Shown: positions 34,469-42,619 of the stretch, piece after piece | Layout of the letters: every line of letters starts with the position of its first letter | Position numbering within the stretch: the first letter of the stretch is position 1 | DNA from: Flavobacterium supellecticarium | GTDB taxonomy: Bacteria; Bacteroidota; Bacteroidia; Flavobacteriales; Flavobacteriaceae | Assembly (NCBI RefSeq): GCF_004801375.1 | Contig: NZ_SSNZ01000002.1 | Span: 62,001-126,000, forward strand | Direction of reading: 5' to 3' | DNA: 64,000 bases | Position numbers and translations under genes: made by a program | Notes under the pieces: generated by a model | What the model saw: only the letters and a program-made list of their open reading frames with translations | The model's database searches: none | What the model was told of the DNA's origin: nothing

Positions 34469-36094
34469 TTATCCTAAGAATGGATATCTGTAATTTGTTG
34501 GCGGAACGAAAGTCTCCTTAATGGTTCTAGGCGATACCCAACGCATTAAGTTTAATACCGAACCGGCTTTGTCGTTAGTTCCGGATGCTCTTGCGCCACC
34601 GAAAGGTTGTTGTCCTACAACAGCTCCGGTTGGTTTATCGTTGATATAGAAGTTTCCGGCTGCATTTTCAAGGGCTTTTGTAGCCTGCTCGATAGCATAA
34701 CGATCCTGACTGAAGATAGCTCCTGTTAAAGCATATTCAGAAGTACTGTCAACTAAAGCAAGCGTTTCTTCCCATTTCGCATCTTCGTATACATAAATAG
34801 TCAACACAGGTCCGAATAATTCGGTTTCCATAGTGGTGTATTTTGGATTTGTAGTAACGATTACCGTTGGTTCGATAAAATATCCAACCGATTTGTCGTA
34901 GTTACCACCGGCAATAATTTCAGCATCGTTGTCTTTTTTTGCCTGATCGATAAATCCGGCTAATTTGTCGAAAGAACTTTCGGAAATTACGGCAGATACA
35001 AAGTTAGATGGATCTTCCGGTGACCCCATTTTCATAGAAGCGATATCGGCAACTAACAATTCTTTAACTTGCGACCAGGTTGATTTTGGTAAATACGCTC
35101 TGGAAGCCGCCGAACATTTTTGTCCCTGATATTCGAAAGCACCTCTTGATAAAGCGGTAGCCACCTGAGCCGGAATAGCTGATGGATGTGCTACTACGAA
35201 ATCTTTACCTCCGGTTTCCCCTACGATTCTAGGGTATGTTTTGTATTTGCTGATATTTTGTCCGATTTTAGCCCACATATCGTTGAAAACGCCTGTAGAA
35301 CCTGTAAAGTGGATACCTGCGAAATCAGGACTTGCCAATAATGTATCGGAAATCATTGAAGAGTTACCATACACTACGTTGATAACACCTGCCGGTAAAC
35401 CAGCCTCTTTGAAAACCTCAACAATTACATTCGCTGAGTAAATTTGCGTAGCACTTGGTTTCCATACTACTACGTTCCCCATTAAAGCTGGAGAAGCGGG
35501 TAAGTTTCCAGCAATAGCGGTAAAGTTAAAAGGAGTGATCGCATATACGAAACCTTCTAACGGACGGTGCTCTACACGATTCCAAACGCCTTCTGACGAA
35601 ATTGGTTGTTCGGCATACACCTGAGTCATAAACTGAACGTTGAAACGTAAGAAATCAATTAACTCACAAGCCGAGTCAATTTCCGCCTGGTGAACGGTTT
35701 TTGCTTGTGCAATCATCGTAGCGGCATTGATTTTAGCACGGTAAGGACCTGCTAATAAATCGGCTGCTTTTAAGAAAATAGAAGCACGGTGTTCCCACGA
35801 AAGGGCGGCCCATTTTTTCTTTGCTTCCAGCGCTGTGCTAATCGCTTTTTCGATATGCTCTTTTTCGGCTTGGTGGTATTGTCCCACGATGTGTTTATGG
35901 TCGAATGGAGGTGTTAGGTTTTTGGTGTTTCCGGTACGGATTTCTTCACCACCTATATATAAAGGTACATCAACATTGGCGTTGTACAATTCTTTGAAAG
36001 TTGCTAAAACAGCATCTCTTTCCGGCGTACCTGGCGCATACGATTTTACAGGTTCGTTAACGGCTTTAGGTACATTATAAATTCCTTTTGGCAT
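34469..36094 (-). CDS. pruA: L-glutamate gamma-semialdehyde (delta-1-pyrroline-5-carboxylate) dehydrogenase
   Basis: A 541-residue aldehyde dehydrogenase of the mono-functional P5C dehydrogenase (PutA-type 1) group. The catalytic cysteine is in YQGQKCSAASRAY and the NAD-binding motif is HFTGSTGVFNDMW. IVGETGGKDFV holds the conserved glutamate, and the C-terminal FGGARASGTNDKAG is typical. It oxidises glutamate semialdehyde to glutamate in proline catabolism. No proline dehydrogenase is adjacent. An imperfect -7 box (TATCTTCG) is present on the minus strand at about 36133-36140. Confidence 0.96.
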   Translation of the reverse strand: MPKGIYNVPKAVNEPVKSYAPGTPERDAVLATFKELYNANVDVPLYIGGEEIRTGNTKNLTPPFDHKHIVGQYHQAEKEHIEKAISTALEAKKKWAALSWEHRASIFLKAADLLAGPYRAKINAATMIAQAKTVHQAEIDSACELIDFLRFNVQFMTQVYAEQPISSEGVWNRVEHRPLEGFVYAITPFNFTAIAGNLPASPALMGNVVVWKPSATQIYSANVIVEVFKEAGLPAGVINVVYGNSSMISDTLLASPDFAGIHFTGSTGVFNDMWAKIGQNISKYKTYPRIVGETGGKDFVVAHPSAIPAQVATALSRGAFEYQGQKCSAASRAYLPKSTWSQVKELLVADIASMKMGSPEDPSNFVSAVISESSFDKLAGFIDQAKKDNDAEIIAGGNYDKSVGYFIEPTVIVTTNPKYTTMETELFGPVLTIYVYEDAKWEETLALVDSTSEYALTGAIFSQDRYAIEQATKALENAAGNFYINDKPTGAVVGQQPFGGARASGTNDKAGSVLNLMRWVSPRTIKETFVPPTNYRYPFLG

Positions 36095-36197
36095 AACAAT
36101 TTGTATTTATTATTTATCAAATTTTCGCGTAGCGAAGATACAAATTATTCACGAAAAAGGTGTTTTTTGTGGTGTTAATGCTTTGGTAAAAAATGAA

Positions 36198-36584
36198 TTA
36201 ATTCAAGGCAAAAGGAGCGCTTAACCGGAATGTAGGAATTATTACACGGAAGGAGCGGGTTGAGGTGAAATTGATCATGTTGAAATACCCGCGCATGGCT
36301 CCAAACGGTGAAGAAAGCAGGCATCCGGAGCTGTAGGTGTGTTTTTCACCCGGTTTGAGTACCGGCTTTTTACCGATCACGCCTTCGCCGTCAACAATCT
36401 CAAGATCGTTAAGGGAGTCGTAAATCTCCCAGTGACGCGAGTTCAATTGAACGGAATCCTTGCTTTGGTTTTCGATCGTGATCTCATAACTAAAGGCAAA
36501 GTGAATCTTGTAGTTTTTGAAGTAAGTGCCTTCAAAACTAGTCAGAACTGAAATTTTTATGCCTCTGGTTATTTGTGAAACCAT
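36198..36584 (-). CDS. apaG: ApaG domain protein
   Basis: A 128-residue ApaG (DUF525) protein with a fibronectin-III-like fold. Characteristic segments are KIHFAFSYEITIENQSKDSVQL, GVIGKKPVLKPGEKHTYSSG and GAMRGYFNM. E. coli ApaG is linked to Co2+/Mg2+ resistance phenotypes, but its biochemical role is unsettled. ATG 36584 (MVSQITRG) is chosen because a consensus -7 box lies upstream of it and overlaps the alternative start at 36629. Confidence 0.94.
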   Translation of the reverse strand: MVSQITRGIKISVLTSFEGTYFKNYKIHFAFSYEITIENQSKDSVQLNSRHWEIYDSLNDLEIVDGEGVIGKKPVLKPGEKHTYSSGCLLSSPFGAMRGYFNMINFTSTRSFRVIIPTFRLSAPFALN

Positions 36585-36617
36585 AATTTTTCCGATTGGA
36601 TTTTTGGGAAATAATTC

Positions 36618-36625
36618 CAAAAATA
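36618..36625 (-). promoter_or_regulatory. -7 promoter box of apaG
   Basis: Minus-strand TATTTTTG, exact TAnnTTTG match, 33 bases before the chosen ATG. Confidence 0.5.
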
Positions 36626-36664
36626 GCAAATATTTGAATCGATTCGGATAAATTTAAAACTTTT

Positions 36665-37933
36665 TTAATTCGTGATGTTTTCAGAAGTGGCAAAACCACG
36701 TCCGATGATTTTGTCATAGCGGTCGTTGTTTCCGCGATAATACACAATTACAAAATAATTGTTTTCCGTTTGGTAGAAATTGCCGTCAATAGCGTTCTGA
36801 TTGTCTACTTTACCCTTGGCATCCAATAAAACATATTGGTAGTTTACAAAACCTTGTTTCAGTAAAATAGCCTTTTCATAAACACCTTTCTGCGCGTTAA
36901 AATCCATTTTGTTTTCGGGTGCCAGAGCAAAATTGTTAAACATCCCGTTTATGTAAATGTCTTTCTTATCGATAGTTGTTGGCGGAATCAATGTAAAATA
37001 AACCCAGGCGTAATCGGCTTCGGTTTCACCGTTTTCGGAGCCAATGTTGCGTACGTAAAAACTACCGTTAATATCCGGATAATAGGTGTACGGTTTGTCA
37101 CCTCTCGGAGAATTGGCAAATAACAGGGAATTGTAAATTTCACCGGAAGTCACCTTTCCCACATTATTACCGGGATTACGAATGTCTTTATTGTCGAAAT
37201 ACAAAAACTCGTTACCACCCCAAAACTGGGTTTCCTGATTGTAACGGTAAATCAGATCGGAACCTAAGGTATATTGCGGTTTGATATTTAAAATGGCATT
37301 GTCCCATCGTCCGTTTTGTAATAAGGCGACTTTGATATTCTGAACCGGATTTTGCAGCGTGTTATTGTCGCCCATTTTGATCGTAAAGTCCAGATTTTGC
37401 TTTTTCTCGATATCGGTCAGGTTACGGGAACGTTTGATCTGTAATGCAACGGACAGGTTTTCTTCATAAACGATAAAACGTCGGGAAAAAACAAGCTCCT
37501 GATTGTCGTTAAAAATCTTGATCATATAATTACCGGATAATAATATACGGTTAAAACGATTCGGGAAGGCCTGTTTGTAATGCGAATAAATCTGGAGCGT
37601 ATTAAAAGAATTCTGATACGTCATAATTCTCTGATTGTCCATTCCCTGAAGGTATTCCGATTTGGCCAGTATGGTTGGCGTCCAGTCGTAATTGTATTGG
37701 GTAATCGTATAGTAATAATCGGCTTCGTTACCAAATAAATCATCAAACTGTAATTCGAAAGTATCACCCAGACGAAACATCGGAATGGTATTGGCACCGC
37801 TTTGAACAAACGACACGGTTTTGATGTTGAACGGCGGATTTACTTCCTTTTCAACCTGAGAAAAAACGGAAGCTGAACCGGATAATACAAAAGACAGAAG
37901 CAGTAAAAATCGTAGTTTTTTGTGAAATAACAT
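36665..37933 (-). CDS. Type IX secretion system Plug protein (DUF5103)
   Basis: A 422-residue secreted beta-rich protein with a signal peptide (ending SVFSQ). The DUF5103 family is the Plug that closes the lateral or periplasmic side of the SprA translocon in the type IX secretion system of Bacteroidota. Typical blocks are DTFELQFDDLFG, YYYTITQYNYDW and YPDINGSFYVRN. The hydrophobic leader begins after ATG 37933, whereas ATG 37972 adds 13 unlikely residues. The family assignment is by remembered sequence patterns, not a search. Confidence 0.85.
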   Translation of the reverse strand: MLFHKKLRFLLLLSFVLSGSASVFSQVEKEVNPPFNIKTVSFVQSGANTIPMFRLGDTFELQFDDLFGNEADYYYTITQYNYDWTPTILAKSEYLQGMDNQRIMTYQNSFNTLQIYSHYKQAFPNRFNRILLSGNYMIKIFNDNQELVFSRRFIVYEENLSVALQIKRSRNLTDIEKKQNLDFTIKMGDNNTLQNPVQNIKVALLQNGRWDNAILNIKPQYTLGSDLIYRYNQETQFWGGNEFLYFDNKDIRNPGNNVGKVTSGEIYNSLLFANSPRGDKPYTYYPDINGSFYVRNIGSENGETEADYAWVYFTLIPPTTIDKKDIYINGMFNNFALAPENKMDFNAQKGVYEKAILLKQGFVNYQYVLLDAKGKVDNQNAIDGNFYQTENNYFVIVYYRGNNDRYDKIIGRGFATSENITN

Positions 37934-38015
37934 AGGGCTTTTTTGAATTGTCAGTGAGGTAAAGATAAACAATTCGCTACAACAATCCGTTAAAAAAAGC
38001 TATGCGTTACGGATT

Positions 38016-38780
38016 TTATTTGCGACAAACGGGAATTATTTCCCCTTTGGCCAGACAATACCGTTCTACGAGTTCCGGTGCAATTTTTTGGGTATAATCG
38101 TCTTCGGTTACCGTAAAGCCTATACTGCGAAGCTTGTCAAAATAATCCCGTCCGTACACGCGCACATGATCATACTGACCAAAAATGGCCGCCCGTTCTT
38201 TAGGGTCGGTAATGGAATCGTCTTCGAAAGTTGTGGCGCGGTTTAAATCCTGCGGAATCTGGAAAATCCCCATCCCTCCCGGTTTTAAAACACGGTATAA
38301 TTCCTGCATGGCTTTGGTATCGTCCGGAATGTGTTCCAAAACGTGGTTGCACAAAATCAGGTCGTAGGAGTTATCGGCAAACGGAAGATTACAAATATCG
38401 GCCTTAACATCGGCCAGTGGCGAAAGGAGGTCGGTTGTAGTGTACTCTAAATTTTTCTGGTTTCGGAATCGTTTGTAAAAAGCCTGTTCCGGTGCAAAGT
38501 GCAACACTTTTTTAGGTGCGGTAAAGAAATCGGTTTCATTTTTCAGATACAGCCAAAGCAAACGATGCCTTTCCAGCGAAAGTGTGCTGGGCGACAATAC
38601 GTTATTCCGTTGTGTTCCGTATCCGTAAGGAAGAAAACTACGGAAACTTTTACCATCGATCGGATCGGTAAAGGTATTTCCTTTTAAGGCTAAAGCCAGA
38701 ACAGGACGTACAACATAACTCAGACGGATCAGTAACGGTCTCGGAATAGTATTTAGTATAAATTTGAAAGCGGATTTCAT
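38016..38780 (-). CDS. Class I SAM-dependent methyltransferase
   Basis: A 254-residue protein with a Methyltransf_11 domain. VLHFAPEQAF replaces the usual glycine-rich motif I, and the later motifs ILCNHVLEHI and LYRVLKPGGMGIFQIP are clear. About 60 N-terminal residues precede the domain. The substrate is unknown. It lies between map and the T9SS Plug gene on the same strand, with gaps of 58 and 82 bases. Confidence 0.88.
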   Translation of the reverse strand: MKSAFKFILNTIPRPLLIRLSYVVRPVLALALKGNTFTDPIDGKSFRSFLPYGYGTQRNNVLSPSTLSLERHRLLWLYLKNETDFFTAPKKVLHFAPEQAFYKRFRNQKNLEYTTTDLLSPLADVKADICNLPFADNSYDLILCNHVLEHIPDDTKAMQELYRVLKPGGMGIFQIPQDLNRATTFEDDSITDPKERAAIFGQYDHVRVYGRDYFDKLRSIGFTVTEDDYTQKIAPELVERYCLAKGEIIPVCRK

Positions 38781-38838
38781 GTACAGGAGTTTATCATGCA
38801 GACACTATATAATAATAGCGTCTGCATAGGGCTTGTTT

Positions 38839-39657
38839 TTAGAGTACTAAAGCTTGTTTTCGGAATTCGTTTTCTTCGTCGGATTGAATCCCTAATGCCT
38901 GATAGATGTATTGGAAAGTGGATAATAATTCCGGTTTTCCATCCACTATAGCGACATCATGCTCAAAATGAGCGCTTGGTTTTCCGTCTCGGGTCGAAAT
39001 AGTCCATCCGTCTTTTAAATGCTTGATGTTTCGGGTTCCCATGTTAATCATCGGTTCAATAGCAACAACCATCCCCTCAATGAAAAGTTTTCCACGACCT
39101 CTTTTACCGTAGTTTGGCATTTCCGGTTCTTCGTGCATTTTACGGCCTAAACCATGTCCGACTAATTCGCGAACCACGCCGTATCCATGACCTTCGGCAT
39201 ATTTTTGAATCGCATTTCCAACGTCTTCCACGCGGTTTCCGATTTTAAATTCACGGATACCTACATATAAGGATTCTTTGGTAACCTGAAGTAATTTTTT
39301 CGTTTCGGGCGCAACATCACCGATTTCGAAAGTATAGGCGTGATCTCCGTAAAACTCATTTTTAATAACACCACAGTCAACCGAAACAATATCGCCTTCC
39401 TGAATCGGTCGGTCGGTTGGTAAACCGTGGACAACTTGGTCATTTACACTGGTCAATAAGGTCGACGGACATCCGTATAATCCTAAAAATCCCGGGATGG
39501 CCTGGTGATCTCTGATAAAAGTTTCAGCTAATTTATCCAGTTGAAGCGTAGTGACACCGGGTTTGATTTCGCCGGCAATCATCCCTAAGGTTTTGGAAAC
39601 CAACAGGGCACTCTCACGCATTAATTCTATTTCTTCTCTTGTTTTAGGAATAATCAT
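38839..39657 (-). CDS. map: Type I methionine aminopeptidase
   Basis: A 272-residue metallopeptidase that removes the initiator methionine from nascent proteins. Metal ligands are visible in VSVDCGVI...YGDHAYTF, the catalytic His in GHGLGRKMHEEP, and the glutamates in VVAIEPMI and HFEHDVAI. ATG 39657 (MIIPKTREEIEL) matches the family start. The frame is open to 39735, but the promoter element lies within that extension. Confidence 0.97.
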   Translation of the reverse strand: MIIPKTREEIELMRESALLVSKTLGMIAGEIKPGVTTLQLDKLAETFIRDHQAIPGFLGLYGCPSTLLTSVNDQVVHGLPTDRPIQEGDIVSVDCGVIKNEFYGDHAYTFEIGDVAPETKKLLQVTKESLYVGIREFKIGNRVEDVGNAIQKYAEGHGYGVVRELVGHGLGRKMHEEPEMPNYGKRGRGKLFIEGMVVAIEPMINMGTRNIKHLKDGWTISTRDGKPSAHFEHDVAIVDGKPELLSTFQYIYQALGIQSDEENEFRKQALVL

Positions 39658-39676
39658 AACGTTATTTTTCAGACTG

Positions 39677-39684
39677 CAAAAGTA
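39677..39684 (-). promoter_or_regulatory. -7 promoter box of map
   Basis: Minus-strand TACTTTTG, exact TAnnTTTG match, 19 bases before ATG 39657. Confidence 0.55.
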
Positions 39685-39781
39685 CAATATTCTGTTGATT
39701 ATTTTTAATTGAAATGCAGGTATGAGTTTTATCATATTTTCGTAACTTCTCTGAGTTTAATTTTACCCAAAAGTAAAGTGT

Positions 39782-41056
39782 ATGAGCAAATATGTAACGG
39801 CAGCGGAAGCTGTTAAAGTAATAAAGTCAAACGATCGTATTTACGTTCAGGCGGCAGCGGCCACGCCAACCGTTTTGACTAAAGCGTTGGCCGAACGGGC
39901 ATCCGAACTGAGAAATGTAGAATTATGTCATTTGCATACAGAAGGAGAAGCGGCTTACGCAAATCCGGAACTGATAGCAAGTTTTCACGTCAATTCTTTT
40001 TTTATCGGACAAAACGTCCGGCATACGATAGCGTCCGGAAACGGATCGTATACACCGGTGTTTTTAAGTGAATTGCCACATTTGTTCCGGAAGGGGGCTA
40101 TTCCGTTGGATGTGGCTTTTATTCATGTATCACCACCGGATAGCCATGGCTATTGTTCGTTGGGTGTTTCGGTAGAAGCATCGATTGCCGCGGTGGAAAA
40201 TTCTAAAATAGTGATTGCTCAGGTCAATCCGAATATGCCGCGAACCTTTGGGGATGGTATTCTACACGTTTCGGAAATCGATTATCTGGTTGAAGTCAAT
40301 GAACCGATTCACGGGCACGGATCGAAAGAGATTAACCCGACCGAAGCTAAAATTGGGGAACTTGTAGCCGGGCTTATTGAAGACGAAAGTACCTTGCAAA
40401 TGGGAATTGGCTCGATACCCAATGCGGTACTGGCGCAATTGGTAAATCATAAAAACCTGGGTTTGCATACCGAGATGTTTTCGGATGGGGTAATTGATCT
40501 TATTGAAAATGATGTGATCAACTGTAATTTTAAAGGTGTAAACCGCGGGCGAGCCTTAGCAACCTTTTTAATTGGTTCGCAACGGTTGTATGATTTTGTA
40601 AATGACAATCCGTTTATTGAAATGCGGGAATCGTCTTATGTAAACGATACTTCCGTAATTCGTAGAAATCCTAAAATGATAGCCATTAACTCGGCGATAG
40701 AAGTAGACATTACCGGGCAGGTTTGTGCCGATTCGATCGGCGCTAAAATGTATTCGGGTGTTGGAGGTCAGATGGATTTTGTTCGTGGAGCCTCACTCAG
40801 TAAAGGCGGAAAAGCGATTATTGCGTTACCATCGGTAACAAAAAGAGGAGAGAGTCGTATCGTACCGTATTTAAAACAGGGTGCCGGAGTGGTTACAACC
40901 CGTTCGCATGTGCAATATGTGGTTACGGAATATGGTATCGCCGATTTATACGGTAAGACACTAAAACAACGTTCGGACGAACTGGTAAAAATTGCGCATC
41001 CGGATCACCGGGAATGGATTGAGAAGGCCTATTATGAACTAAGTCATTTCAAATAA
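39782..41056 (+). CDS. Acetyl-CoA hydrolase/transferase family CoA-transferase
   Basis: A 424-residue class I-like CoA-transferase related to 4-hydroxybutyrate and butyryl-CoA:acetate CoA-transferases. The catalytic glutamate should be in LHTEMFSDG, the C-terminal oxyanion region is SGVGGQMDFVRGA, and the AcCoA_hyd_C signature is VTEYGIADLYGKTLKQR. It swaps CoA between short-chain acyl-CoA and acetate in the cytoplasm. The exact acyl substrate cannot be assigned. It is monocistronic and divergent from map. Confidence 0.92.
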   Translation: MSKYVTAAEAVKVIKSNDRIYVQAAAATPTVLTKALAERASELRNVELCHLHTEGEAAYANPELIASFHVNSFFIGQNVRHTIASGNGSYTPVFLSELPHLFRKGAIPLDVAFIHVSPPDSHGYCSLGVSVEASIAAVENSKIVIAQVNPNMPRTFGDGILHVSEIDYLVEVNEPIHGHGSKEINPTEAKIGELVAGLIEDESTLQMGIGSIPNAVLAQLVNHKNLGLHTEMFSDGVIDLIENDVINCNFKGVNRGRALATFLIGSQRLYDFVNDNPFIEMRESSYVNDTSVIRRNPKMIAINSAIEVDITGQVCADSIGAKMYSGVGGQMDFVRGASLSKGGKAIIALPSVTKRGESRIVPYLKQGAGVVTTRSHVQYVVTEYGIADLYGKTLKQRSDELVKIAHPDHREWIEKAYYELSHFK

Positions 41057-41095
41057 AAATAGAAAAAGCTCCATTCGGAGCTTTTTCTATTTTTG
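41055..41095. terminator. Bidirectional terminator overlapping the end of gpmI
   Basis: GAAAAAGCTCC and GGAGCTTTTTC around ATTC, extended by TAT and A/T runs to an 18-bp stem. The right arm includes the gpmI stop codon (41087-41089, minus strand), so the gene ends inside the hairpin. Confidence 0.85.
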
Positions 41096-42619
41096 GATCG
41101 GATGTAAAAGCGAATGTTGTGTCATCGCAGCCGGTTTTTCGATTCCCATTAACTCTAGTATGGTTGGTGCAATATCGCCTAAAATACCATTGTCGATAAA
41201 TTGTAATTCCTTGTCTACTAAAATAATAGGAACCGGATTCGTAGTGTGTGCCGTATTGGGTGTACCATCCGGATTGATCATGGTTTCACAATTACCGTGA
41301 TCAGCAATTACAATAGTAGTATAATCGTTTGCCAAAGCGGTTTCGATGACTTCTTTTACGCAGATGTCAACGGCTTCACAGGCTTTAATCGCGGCTTCCA
41401 TAACACCGGTATGGCCAACCATATCGCCATTGGCAAAATTCAGACAAACAAAATCCACGTCACCTTTTCGTAATTCCGGGATTAGGGCGTCTTTAAGATC
41501 GAAGGCACTCATCTCCGGTTTCAGATCATAGGTAGCAACCTTTGGCGACGGACATAAGAGTCGGCTTTCACCTATAAAAGGTTCTTCACGGCCACCGGAA
41601 AAGAAAAAGGTAACATGCGGGTATTTTTCCGTTTCGGCAATCCGGATTTGTTTTTTATGGTTTCTCTCCAGGACTTCTCCCAGTGTTTCGGTAATGTTTT
41701 CCTTGTCGTAAATGACGTGAACATTTTTATAGGTATCGTCATAATTGGTCATTGTCACATAATACAAATCCAGTTTGTGCAGGTTTTGCTCGTGCAGGTC
41801 TTTTTGCGACAACACCTCGGTTAACTGGCGTCCGCGGTCGGTTCTGAAATTAAAGAAAATCACCACATCACCGTCTTTTACTGTAGCAATCGGATGCTGT
41901 TGTTCGTCAACGATAACAATTGGTTCGATAAACTCATCGGTCACATTATTATGATAACTGGCCAAAACACTTAATACCGGATTGGTAGAAGGTGTACCTT
42001 GTCCGTTTACGATAAGATCATACGCTTTTTTGATACGTTCCCATCTTTTATCGCGATCCATAGCATAATAACGTCCAATAATTGAGGCCAGTTTAGCATT
42101 GGAACGGTGTAGGTAATTTTCAAGATCCTCAATATATCGGGCGCCCGATTTCGGATCGACATCACGACCATCGGTAAAAGCGTGCACAAAAACGTTTTGT
42201 ACTCCCGATTCCTGAGCGGCATCCAACAGACCTCTTAAATGAGACGTATGGGAATGCACACCACCATCGGAAACAAGACCTAAAAAGTGAACCGCTTTAT
42301 GGTTCTTTTTGGCATAGTCGAAAGCGGCTTGTACTTCTTTTTCGTTATTTAACGTTTTGTTCTGAACGGCCAGATTAATTTTGGCCAGATCCTGGTAAAT
42401 AATTCTTCCGGCACCAAGGTTCATATGACCCACTTCGGAATTTCCCATCTGACCTTCCGGAAGGCCAACATTTAGACCATCGGTACGTAACGAAGCATTT
42501 GGATATCGGGTATAAAGACTGTCAATAAAAGGCGTGTTGGCATTGTCGATTGCTGAAACTTTAGGATCGGGTGATTTTCCCCAACCATCCAGAATCATTA
42601 AAATAACTTTCTTTTTCAT
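41087..42619 (-). CDS. gpmI: 2,3-bisphosphoglycerate-independent phosphoglycerate mutase
   Basis: A 510-residue manganese-dependent enzyme of glycolysis and gluconeogenesis that interconverts 3- and 2-phosphoglycerate. It has LMILDGWG at the N terminus and the phosphoserine nucleophile S61 in QMGNSEVGHMN. The phosphotransferase insert includes HAFTDGRDVDPKSG and metal ligands lie in IVIADHGNCE. ATG 42619 overlaps the stop of the upstream DUF5916 gene as ATGA, so it depends on upstream translation. ATG 42631 is possible but less typical. Confidence 0.97.
   Translation of the reverse strand: MKKKVILMILDGWGKSPDPKVSAIDNANTPFIDSLYTRYPNASLRTDGLNVGLPEGQMGNSEVGHMNLGAGRIIYQDLAKINLAVQNKTLNNEKEVQAAFDYAKKNHKAVHFLGLVSDGGVHSHTSHLRGLLDAAQESGVQNVFVHAFTDGRDVDPKSGARYIEDLENYLHRSNAKLASIIGRYYAMDRDKRWERIKKAYDLIVNGQGTPSTNPVLSVLASYHNNVTDEFIEPIVIVDEQQHPIATVKDGDVVIFFNFRTDRGRQLTEVLSQKDLHEQNLHKLDLYYVTMTNYDDTYKNVHVIYDKENITETLGEVLERNHKKQIRIAETEKYPHVTFFFSGGREEPFIGESRLLCPSPKVATYDLKPEMSAFDLKDALIPELRKGDVDFVCLNFANGDMVGHTGVMEAAIKACEAVDICVKEVIETALANDYTTIVIADHGNCETMINPDGTPNTAHTTNPVPIILVDKELQFIDNGILGDIAPTILELMGIEKPAAMTQHSLLHPIQK

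Noticed and set aside
38796..38827. Hairpin ATGCAGAC/GTCTGCAT after map
   Set aside because: The stem is 8 bp with a 16-base loop and no T-run, so it is too weak to call a terminator.
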